Positions 46,343 to 53,722 of a stretch of DNA of 64,000 nt are shown one piece after another. The notes beneath the pieces were generated by a model. It was given only the letters and a program-made list of their open reading frames with translations. It was not told the origin of the DNA and ran no database searches. The translations under genes were made by a program, and so were the position numbers. Numbering within the stretch: the stretch's first letter is position 1; each line of letters starts with the position of its first letter. This DNA comes from Bradyrhizobium sp. CCGUVB1N3. Lineage in GTDB: Bacteria > Pseudomonadota > Alphaproteobacteria > Rhizobiales > Xanthobacteraceae. The DNA lies in the NCBI RefSeq assembly GCF_024199925.1, contig NZ_JANADR010000001.1, positions 8,559,501 through 8,623,500 of the forward strand, written 5' to 3'.

Positions 46343-46807
46343 TTATTTCAGCAGGGGGAGGATCTGCTTCACGGTGCGAGGACCGTAGGCGTGGAAGAGA
46401 TATCCCTCCGTTTGCTCCCAAGGATCCTTCTCGTCATACACCGAGTTGCCCAGCGACCTGATTTGCAATTTCTTGGATGCTTCGAAGAAGGTCTTCTCGT
46501 TATTCACCTGGTCCCAGGACCCCGGGCCGTTGGCGAGCGTAAAGATCTGCTTGAAGAGATCCGGAAGGTTCAGCCGGAAAAACTCGGCATATTCCTCATG
46601 ACTGCCATCGTACTCGGTGAGCACGACGAAGTATTTTCGGTCAGGCGTGATAAGCACCCGCAGGAAGTGAAGGATCTGCGAATCCCTGGCGGCCTTTTCG
46701 ATCAGTGGCTGATCGCGCGTCGCGAAATTCGCTTCGATATCAGCGAGCAGCTTTTGGCTTTCGGCGTCTTGCCGGATTGGGACGAAGAGATTCAATGCGT
46801 GGGCCAT
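46343..46807 (-). CDS. DyP-associated small protein
   Basis: The 154-residue protein has the look of a ferredoxin-like alpha/beta fold: LNLFVPIRQDAESQKLLADI, ILHFLRVLITPDRKYFVVLT and then EYDGSHEEYAEFF. The FVVLTEYDG type strand is seen in half-domains of DyP/chlorite-dismutase-like proteins, but this one has no haem ligand motif. It is the first gene of the minus-strand unit with the DyP peroxidase. Confidence 0.55.
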   Translation of the reverse strand: MAHALNLFVPIRQDAESQKLLADIEANFATRDQPLIEKAARDSQILHFLRVLITPDRKYFVVLTEYDGSHEEYAEFFRLNLPDLFKQIFTLANGPGSWDQVNNEKTFFEASKKLQIRSLGNSVYDEKDPWEQTEGYLFHAYGPRTVKQILPLLK

Positions 46808-47017
46808 CTTGGCATCTCACCTTAAAAATTACTGTCAGTGGATACGAATTCAAAAACCAATAGCGAAATTCTATGACAGGAAGCGGTTTGTCGCCAGAGC
46901 ATCCTTAGAGTTTTTTTATCATAGAGGACTTTTCAAGGTTGTATTGAGCTGTCACTATGCCATGCATTTTTATTCACTTGCCGAGATGCCTTCAGGCTTC
47001 ATTATGACGGGTGCTGG

Positions 47018-48622
47018 ATGGGACCCACGCCAGAAACGATTGCGCAGCGCGATACGAGCAGAGATGGTCTGCGCAACAAGATTGAGAGTTTTGTTCTCAC
47101 ACACGGCCGGCCTGTTTGGGGATTTATCAATCGACAGCCCTGGCTCAGCAGGATCGTCAATCGCGTCATCGTGAACGATGCCGTCGGCAAGGCGCCGTTT
47201 CGGCCGCTGCTTTTGAGCACGATGGCGGATTATCCCTCGTGGTCTTCGCTGACTGAACGCACGTGGTTCTCCCGCTATCTGCCGCCGAAAGATATCCCGA
47301 ACCTGCCCCCCATCGAGGATTTCGCGTATCTTTATGTGACCCGGGCATCAGGTCCACGACTGTCGGATAAGTCCACGCTGCTGTTTCCGACGTTTGCGCA
47401 GTGGTTCACCGACGGCTTCATGATGACGTCCGCTTCGGACACCCGCCGGACCACGACCAGCCATCAGATCGATCTGGGTCAGCTCTACGGACTTACTGAC
47501 GACGTGCAGCACGCGCTGCGGACTCTCGATAACGGACCCGGCAAGCGCGGCAGGTTGCTGTCCGAGATCGTCGGCGGTGAGGAGTGGGCGCCTCGCTTGT
47601 TCGACGACCACGGCGTCCGCATCCCGAGATTCGACGCTCTGCCCGCGCCGATGAAGATGCCGGACAGCCTGCCCGCCGACCGCAAGGCGACGCTTTTCGC
47701 ATTTGGCGGGGAACGGGCAAACTCCACGCTCTTCACGGCCGCGATCAATACGCTGTTCCTGCGCGAACACAATCGCTTGTGCGGCGTCATCGAGGCCGCG
47801 AACCCCGGCTGGGACGATGAGCGCGTCTTTCAGACGGCCAGAAATGTCAGCGTGGTTCAGCTGATCAAGGTTGTCGTCGAAGAATACATCAATCACATCT
47901 CTCCCTACTGGTTCAGGCTGCTGAGCGATCCCTCGCCGTGCTACACTGCTGGCTGGAATCGCGAGAACTGGATTCCGGTCGAGTTCAACCTGCTCTATCG
48001 CTGGCACAGCCTGGTGCCGGAGACGGCCGTCTGGAACGGCGCTCCAATGCCGATCAGCGGAGCTCGCTTCGGCAATCAGCCCTTGTTGCGAGATGGGCTG
48101 GGAATTGCGCTCGACGGCGCCAGCAAATCGCAGGTCTGGCGTCTCGGATTGTTCAATACCGCCGAATTCCTTCGGCCGGTCGAACTCGCCAGCTTGAAAC
48201 AGGGGCGCGATAATCGCCTGGCGTCCTACAACGACTACCGCGAAAGAATGAAGTACCCGCGCGTGACCCGGTTCGAACAGATTAGCGGAGATCCCGAGGT
48301 CGTCGCCGCCCTGAAGCGACTTTACGCCAACGATGTCGAGCGGGTCGAATTTTTCGTCGGCCTCTTCGCCGAGGATCCGCCGGAGCGTTCGGCAGTCCCG
48401 CCGTTGATCGGGCGCATGGTCGCGTTGGATGCCTTTTCGCACGCACTCACCAATCCCTTGCTTTCGCCGCACGTTTTCAAGGAAGAGACATTCTCGCCCG
48501 CAGGTTGGGCTTCGATTGCCAAGACATCTTCGTTGCGCGATCTCGCTGACCGGAACCTTCCGAACGGCACGGCGGGCCTGCGCATCTCGATGGACCTCCC
48601 GACACACCTGTCAGTTGCCTGA
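47018..48622 (+). CDS. Cyclooxygenase-like animal haem peroxidase
   Basis: The 534-residue protein has the core motifs of the animal haem peroxidase/cyclooxygenase superfamily: SHQIDLGQLYGL in the distal region, FLREHNRLCGVIEAANPGW at about 247, and EFNLLYRWHSLVPE with Tyr327 and the proximal His330, in the place of Tyr385/His388 of prostaglandin synthase. Presence of that tyrosine suggests fatty-acid oxygenation rather than plain peroxidation. No signal peptide is seen. It is divergent from the DyP unit and followed 26 bases later by a patatin fragment. Confidence 0.82.
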   Translation: MGPTPETIAQRDTSRDGLRNKIESFVLTHGRPVWGFINRQPWLSRIVNRVIVNDAVGKAPFRPLLLSTMADYPSWSSLTERTWFSRYLPPKDIPNLPPIEDFAYLYVTRASGPRLSDKSTLLFPTFAQWFTDGFMMTSASDTRRTTTSHQIDLGQLYGLTDDVQHALRTLDNGPGKRGRLLSEIVGGEEWAPRLFDDHGVRIPRFDALPAPMKMPDSLPADRKATLFAFGGERANSTLFTAAINTLFLREHNRLCGVIEAANPGWDDERVFQTARNVSVVQLIKVVVEEYINHISPYWFRLLSDPSPCYTAGWNRENWIPVEFNLLYRWHSLVPETAVWNGAPMPISGARFGNQPLLRDGLGIALDGASKSQVWRLGLFNTAEFLRPVELASLKQGRDNRLASYNDYRERMKYPRVTRFEQISGDPEVVAALKRLYANDVERVEFFVGLFAEDPPERSAVPPLIGRMVALDAFSHALTNPLLSPHVFKEETFSPAGWASIAKTSSLRDLADRNLPNGTAGLRISMDLPTHLSVA

Positions 48623-48648
48623 TCGAAAGGACAAATAGGAGCATTGCC

Positions 48649-48750
48649 ATGGCGCCCGAAAGGCCCACCTTCGAAATCGGTTTTGTGCTTGCGGGAGCGA
48701 TTTCGGCCGGCTGTTACGCGGCCGGTGTCATGGACCTGCGCGGCGTGCCG
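48649..48750 (+). pseudogene. Patatin-like phospholipase, N-terminal fragment
   Basis: MAPERPTFEIGFVLAGAISA, GCYAAGVMD is the start of a patatin-like lipase (oxyanion-hole region and following helix). Similarity ends near 48735; the frame remains open to 49002 without protein-like content. The GxSxG serine motif and the rest are missing. aggagc precedes the ATG. It was probably cotranscribed with the cyclooxygenase-like gene. Confidence 0.7.
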
Positions 48751-49026
48751 TATTCATTCAGTTCGACGCTTTCGGCATGCTCAACCACGCTGACGTGGGG
48801 CCTTTTCGGCTACCCCACCGGGTTTGGAGACGGTTCGGCTCGGCAATGTAGCAAGTCAAAGCTGACTCGCGTTGTCCCGGGACGATCCCGCAGAGGCCCA
48901 CGAACAGCTGAAACGCGTCCTCAGTCCCGCAAGCTTGACCGGCCGCAATGCCGTCTCAGGCAGACGCAGAGTGCCGATTCGAGCATTGTCCCTGCGATTT
49001 AGTCAAATCAGACTCTAGCGTCCAAC

Positions 49027-49386
49027 TTACCGACGCGACATGTCTTTCAGCTCCTTGCGACGTTCTGCCATGAGGTGTCGTGCTTCGGCTGTATCGAAAC
49101 CGGCTTGCTCTAGCTGTTGAATCGTCCCCGATAATGCGGCGATTTGGGCCTGGATCTGGAGCAACTTGATGGGCCGCTGCTCTTGCACCTTGATGTACCC
49201 GCTGAGGAGCGACTTCCGCGCGCGCAGCATTGCTCCTAGTCTGAAGATGGGCAGCTTCGAAGTCTCTGCCAGATAATATACTTTGCGCCGAAGCTCCGGT
49301 GATCCAAACAGGTATTCAGCGATCGCGGCTGCCCCTACCAACATGTCATCGCCGTATTCGTCGGGGCTGTCGCTCTTCGGGTCCAT
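49027..49386 (-). CDS. Excisionase-like HTH protein, copy 2 (long)
   Basis: The 119-residue protein shares AAIAEYLFGSPELRRKVYYL, AETSKLPIFRLGAMLRARKS with the shorter homologue at 31322-31582, and adds a C-terminal coiled coil (LLQIQAQIAALSGTIQQLEQ). The first part fits a small excisionase or regulator fold. It starts with ATG at 49386 after GGGAGGACAA, the same leader as copy 1. Divergent from it lies the second MKVxTIGKRLVP gene. Confidence 0.65.
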   Translation of the reverse strand: MDPKSDSPDEYGDDMLVGAAAIAEYLFGSPELRRKVYYLAETSKLPIFRLGAMLRARKSLLSGYIKVQEQRPIKLLQIQAQIAALSGTIQQLEQAGFDTAEARHLMAERRKELKDMSRR

Positions 49387-49573
49387 TTGTCCTCCCAATT
49401 GCTGTTGATAGGTCCTTCGCGGCTGCGAAAGACATCCCCGGGGCAGATAGGTCGGAATATTCGCTTGAACCTAGCTGGCCGGTCTCTTGGGTGGACTGCC
49501 GAAAACAGGTAACTCCGCGATGTTTGCCCGCCTCTTGTCTCGAAAAGCTGGCTTGGGGAATGTCGCTATTGTC

Positions 49574-49607
49574 TTTTTTTGGTAGCCCCAAAGTCAATTT
49601 CAAAAAG
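49574..49607. repeat. Conserved intergenic element, copy 2
   Basis: TTTTTTTGGTAG and AAAGTCAATTTCAAAA repeat the element at 31768-31803 in the same location between divergent genes. The catttgtcctccc leaders and cgaaagacat sequences nearer the excisionase genes are also shared. Confidence 0.55.
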
Positions 49608-49936
49608 CCGCGATTTCAAAAGGTTACAAAACATTCCGGTCAAATGCGCTTACATGCACACGTTCGTATTGCGAGCGCCGCCGCTGGCGCATGCGCGGTC
49701 ATGCAGTCGTGTTCTGCCGATTCGTCGAAGCGCCTGCGTCAGATCTTCCGGCGCCTGGTCGAAGGGAACGTCAATCGCGAACGAAGTCTCGCGTATGTCG
49801 TCGGATATGAATGATGCCGCTCGGCATTCTCGTTACCGATCATTCCGATTCCTTCCGTGCCGATTCCCAATCCTTCCGCTCTCGAAACGGCTCTCGCTAA
49901 CCTCGATCTCCGATCAACCGCAAAGAGGAGATAGTT

Positions 49937-50038
49937 ATGAAAGTCATCACCATTGGAAAAAGACTGGTCCCAGTCGAGCAGGTCGCATTCGTCGAGCCCT
50001 TCGATCCTTCAGCCGGTGTCACTACCGAAGCTTCATGA
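49937..50038 (+). pseudogene. MKVITIGKRLVP-type protein, truncated copy 2
   Basis: The ATG at 49937 follows aaagaggag. The frame reads MKVITIGKRLVPVEQVAFVE, PFDPSAG and then VTTEAS, stop. The first 26 residues match the copy at 32018; everything after is lost, replaced by unrelated sequence next to the outer membrane protein gene. Confidence 0.65.
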
Positions 50039-50069
50039 TGGCATCGAACGGGTCTGGAGCTAGGCTGAC

Positions 50070-51773
50070 TCAATCGAACCTATAGGAAGCCTGAAAAAAC
50101 GTACCCCAGCGCTCCATGCTGAATTTCGAAAACTGAGTCCCAGCGATGAGTCCCGGGCCATCACAGCCTGTGCATGTCGCTTCACCGAACTTTTTGGTCC
50201 ACATTGCCCAGTAGCGCCCGCCGACGCCGACGCTGAAGTTTTTGGTGATCAAGTAGGACAACACGCCTTCAATCTGGATCCCGCCGCCTCCATTCCCGCG
50301 TTGTTCAATGAAGGTGGTCGTCGGGCGCAGCAGATGATTGTCACGCCCTTTGAAATCGGTCCAGGGCAGGTAAGCGACGTCCGCGCTCAAACGCCAACGC
50401 TCGGTGAGCATGGTTTCGGCGCTTAGGCCGACACGAGGTGCATTCCACTGAGTATCTTGGCTGCCAACGACTCTGTAGTCGCCGGGAGGCAGGCATGTAG
50501 TCATCGGATTGGCGATCTGTACACACCCCGTCGAGTCGGAACTCTGTTCGTAGTAGCTCCAGCCGATAAATCCGCCGACCTTGTAGTTGGTGCCGCGCAG
50601 GAGATCGTAACCGGCATCGGCCGTGTAATAAGTGAACCTCCCGTTTGCCTGGCCGGATATCGTGTTGACATAGGAAAGCGGCCCCAAGCTCCAATCTTCA
50701 TCGTTGATGTTTCCTTTGTCGAAGCGTCCGAGGCCAATATTGCCCTTCAGGAATACTCCCCACGGGCTGTCAACACGTCCAAATGCTTCCCCGGAAAGCC
50801 CGTCGAGGCGGTGGTAGGTGAGCCTTGATACAAGAATGTTGGGATCTACAGTAGCGATCTCGACGGGCACAGCGCCTAAGTTCCATTGGAATCGTCCCCG
50901 GCTGAGCCAGAGCCGCGATCCGCCTTCAAACGACCAACCGGCGGCGTAAGCCATCGGCGGCGCGACGGCGGGTGCTTTCGCGTACAACGGTGCATCGGAC
51001 CACTGCGTCCACGGGTCGGCGCCAAAATGGTAGTTCAATCCGATTTTTCCGATGTGATAGTTGCTGGACAGGCCCGTTGTGTTCGCCGGAAGAATTGCGA
51101 ATGGCGGATTTTGTACCGTCGGAGGAGTCGCGACACTTGGCCCACCGAAATGCAGATAGTTGTACTCTACTTTGACCGACCATGCAGGCGTAAGCGCTTG
51201 CTCGACGCCCAGCCCGATGATGCCACCGAGGCGACCATAGTCGAAGTGGGTCTTCTGCTGTGGCCCGAGGCCTTCGAAGTTGTTGACGATGTCGCCCCGA
51301 TTGTTTTGCCAGGCAACGCCTCCCTTGAGATAGGCCAGCGTGTGACCCAGCGCGCCAAACGCGTAACCGACGCGACCGGTCCCGGTGGCAAAGACGTTGG
51401 GACCAGTCTTGCAGTTTGCGCTCACGATAAAGCCGGATGCCGCGAGGCAAGTATTTGTGCCCTCGGAGACAGCCCCGCTTGCATCGAGTTCGACGCCAAA
51501 CAACCAGCCGTTGTTCTGCCAGTTAAAGCCGAGCTGGCCGCCTGCGAGAAACACTGGGGTATCGACGACGCCCCCATAAATTGACGGACCGTACGGATTT
51601 CTGAAGGAGGTTCGGCCGTAGCCGCCGCCGACGTGCCCGCCAATATAGCCTCCCGACCAGTTCCACACAGGAGCAGGCAGTTTCACTACTGGCACAAGGT
51701 CTGCCGCATTGGCTGCACCTATTGCGACGAGCGCAATTGTTGTGGCTCCCGAAAGAAGAACTCCAGACCGCAT
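50070..51773 (-). CDS. Outer membrane protein with two fused beta-barrels
   Basis: The 567-residue protein starts with a signal peptide (MRSGVLLSGATTIALVAIGA, ANA). Residues 25-270 form an Omp25/31-like porin barrel (WSGGYIGGHVGGGYG, VGYAFGALGHTLAYLKGGVA, VKVEYNYLHFG, KIGLNYHFG). The rest (FEGGSRLWLSRGRFQWNLGA, ISRLTYHRLDGLSGEAFGRV, YEQSSDSTGC and terminal WGTFFQASYRFD) looks like an omptin-type barrel, ending in the Phe-type outer-membrane signature. The ATG at 51773 has agggaag before it. Whether the omptin-like half is proteolytic cannot be judged. Confidence 0.75.
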   Translation of the reverse strand: MRSGVLLSGATTIALVAIGAANAADLVPVVKLPAPVWNWSGGYIGGHVGGGYGRTSFRNPYGPSIYGGVVDTPVFLAGGQLGFNWQNNGWLFGVELDASGAVSEGTNTCLAASGFIVSANCKTGPNVFATGTGRVGYAFGALGHTLAYLKGGVAWQNNRGDIVNNFEGLGPQQKTHFDYGRLGGIIGLGVEQALTPAWSVKVEYNYLHFGGPSVATPPTVQNPPFAILPANTTGLSSNYHIGKIGLNYHFGADPWTQWSDAPLYAKAPAVAPPMAYAAGWSFEGGSRLWLSRGRFQWNLGAVPVEIATVDPNILVSRLTYHRLDGLSGEAFGRVDSPWGVFLKGNIGLGRFDKGNINDEDWSLGPLSYVNTISGQANGRFTYYTADAGYDLLRGTNYKVGGFIGWSYYEQSSDSTGCVQIANPMTTCLPPGDYRVVGSQDTQWNAPRVGLSAETMLTERWRLSADVAYLPWTDFKGRDNHLLRPTTTFIEQRGNGGGGIQIEGVLSYLITKNFSVGVGGRYWAMWTKKFGEATCTGCDGPGLIAGTQFSKFSMERWGTFFQASYRFD

Positions 51774-52174
51774 CGAACACTTCCCTGCATTTTCTCGGTC
51801 CATAACCGAGCGTCCTTGTTGTCGCCAGCAAACCGTCGGGGCGAACCAGACGCTAGCAGCGACGCGCGGCAAGTCCGTCCCGAAGACCATCGCACTGCGA
51901 TTGGTGATGATGCCGTGAACCGAGCAAGTTGCGTGCCGAAGTGAATTCGCAGATTATGGAGGCACTTCGTAGTGGGGTGTAGCGTCAAATTGCTGACATT
52001 GGTCTCAAGACCGACAGCCGGCGCACGTGCGCCCACAATGCGCTTGTCTCCCTCGACTACCGGGACCAAGCGCTCAAGATCGAACTGTTCGAATTGAACA
52101 AGGCCCGCGCCCGGCCAGGGCACGGCTGTTAATCCCTCACGGCTGCCGAGCTTGCACAGATGGCGGTGTTCGCC
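51774..52174. other. Intergenic stretch with possible gene remnant
   Basis: On the plus strand from about 51975 a frame reads RADIGLKTDSRRTC-like sequence, then ALVSLDYRDQALKIELFELN and stops near 52131. It has no start and I do not recognise it. Confidence 0.35.
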
Positions 52175-52399
52175 TTACCGAAGTTCAAGCTCTCTGATTG
52201 CAAGGGCCGCAATTTCCGCCGGGTCACGGACAACGGTTTGTGCAATCTTGATGATCGTCCTCGCGATCATCTCCGTTAGCGGATCGTCACCATCCTTCAC
52301 GCAAAGGATATGGAGCGCTCGCTTGTAAGCCGCCGTGATGCGGCTGACCATTTCAGGCTCCATCGCGGCGTCTCGAACTAATCGTTGAATAATGCCCAT
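52175..52399 (-). CDS. Small conserved protein of unknown function
   Basis: The 74-residue protein (MGIIQRLVRDAAMEPEMVSR, ITAAYKRALHIL, MIARTIIKIAQTVVRDPAEI, AALAIRELE) is helical and looks like the small proteins of this type often seen in bradyrhizobia. It has no catalytic motif and no evident partner. Confidence 0.55.
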   Translation of the reverse strand: MGIIQRLVRDAAMEPEMVSRITAAYKRALHILCVKDGDDPLTEMIARTIIKIAQTVVRDPAEIAALAIRELELR

Positions 52400-52580
52400 C
52401 TCTCAACCGGAAATTCGGCATCGTCTCCCTCCCACCTGAGACGAACCATGAACGTTTCCCCCGAACGGAGTTCACCGAGAGAAGCAATGCTACAGCGTGA
52501 AATTTAGTAGTTCATCGCCCGATGGGCACTCCAGACGCCATCTACCAACCCTGATAGGTGCGTCTTGTGTGTCTTCGGAG

Positions 52581-52610
52581 ATACGATACGATACGATACG
52601 ATACGATACG
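52581..52610. repeat. Pentanucleotide tandem repeat (ATACG)6
   Basis: Six perfect copies of ATACG lie 46 bases before the ATG at 52656. Such tracts change length by slipped-strand mispairing; in this position a change would alter promoter spacing rather than a coding frame. Confidence 0.85.
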
Positions 52611-52655
52611 AGGCGGGTATAAGGGCCGGCTGCGTGGGGTAAGAGAACAAAGAAA

Positions 52656-53066
52656 ATGACTGATAGAAGCGTGCTTTGGTTCGGGCTCGGGGGCTGTGTT
52701 GGCCTTACTCTATGGCTGTTTTTGACCGGCGGGCTAGCCGGTAAGGGCGGTGGCGTCCGTGCGGATGACAAGCCTTCAATCGACAAGGTTAGATCAACCT
52801 GGCGAGCGCAGGATGGTGAGACGGCGGAGGAAATCTTTGCCAAGGTCTCGACGGTAGCCCACTTCGTTCCCAGGGGATGGGAGGTTGGCCGAAAGACCGA
52901 CGCTGGCGTACCCGTTGTCTTTTCATGGACCAAACACCGGTCTGATAAAGCGAAGGACGAATATGCGGTCACTTGGGAGGTGGCACCCGATGGCACAATG
53001 AAACTTGTGGCTCCGTATTTCTCGCAAGATTCTCCACGACTGGATCAAGGCGTGGAGGGCCGATAG
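52656..53066 (+). pseudogene. Membrane-anchored protein, truncated by IS debris
   Basis: From the ATG at 52656 the product has one N-terminal membrane anchor (LWFGLGGCVGLTLWLFLTGG) and then a soluble region (TAEEIFAKVSTVAHFVPRGW, VFSWTKHRSDKAKDEYAVTW, EVAPDGTMKLVAP). At about 53020 the sequence switches to IS3-type OrfA DNA, and the last 16 residues are read through from it. I do not recognise the family. Confidence 0.55.
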
Positions 53067-53347
53067 GCCAGACGGGTTGAACCGCAAGCGCGGACCCAAG
53101 CCTGGCCCCCGCAAGCTGAAGCCGCTAGCGACGTACGACGACAAGCGCTCCGCCCTCGCGCTCGCCAAAGCGCGCATCGCCGAGCTCGAAGGGCTGGTGG
53201 GGCGCCAGCAGATGGACCTCGATTTTTTCGACAAGCCTTGCGCGCCTTGGAGCGGCCGCCAGCGCAAGGCAAATCCGCATCCGCATCGTCGAAGTCATCC
53301 AAACGATGACTTCTCAGGTAACAGACGCAAACGCCGACGTGCATTGA
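53024..53347 (+). mobile_element. IS3-type OrfA remnant
   Basis: The frame LHDWIKAWRADRPDGLNRKR, GPKPGPRKLK, ALAKARIAELEGLVGRQQMD matches the helix-turn-helix and leucine-zipper region of an IS3-family OrfA. The frame changes near 53240 and ends RIRIVEVIQTMTSQVTDANA, DVH at 53347. The N-terminus and OrfB are missing. It lies between the truncated gene and the tts box of nopD. Confidence 0.65.
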
Positions 53348-53406
53348 CTATGCCGCCTCGCGGGCCTGCCGCGCGCGACGTATTTCCGATCCCTTGGCAA
53401 GGGATT

Positions 53407-53440
53407 GTCAACTCCTCGACAGCGAACGCTCCTAGCATGA
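53407..53440 (+). promoter_or_regulatory. Candidate tts box upstream of nopD
   Basis: GTCAACTCCTCGACAGCG matches GTCAGCTTNTCGAAAGCT at 13 of 17 positions, and CTCCTA follows at 53429-53434, similar to the conserved second part of tts boxes. It lies 283 bases before the nopD GTG and points toward it. Confidence 0.6.
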
Positions 53441-53722
53441 GACTTGGATTTCGACAGCCGACCGAAGCTTTCGAAGCGGCTTGCTGGCTTGCTCGGAGCG
53501 CAGTCGCGTGGGTTGCATGACTGATGTCGACCGCGTGCGGTCTAAAGGAGCTGACCGCGATGTTGTCCGACAAGATGCCGACCGGCGAGCGCGGCAGGTA
53601 ATGGTGGCTTGTTTCTGGTTTTGACCTCAACGATCGGCTTGCTCAAGCTGGACCTCCGGCCCGTCGTCCGAGCTTCGCTTCGGAGGCTGTGAAAACAACT
53701 ATCCCCATTTGAGGAGAGTGGC

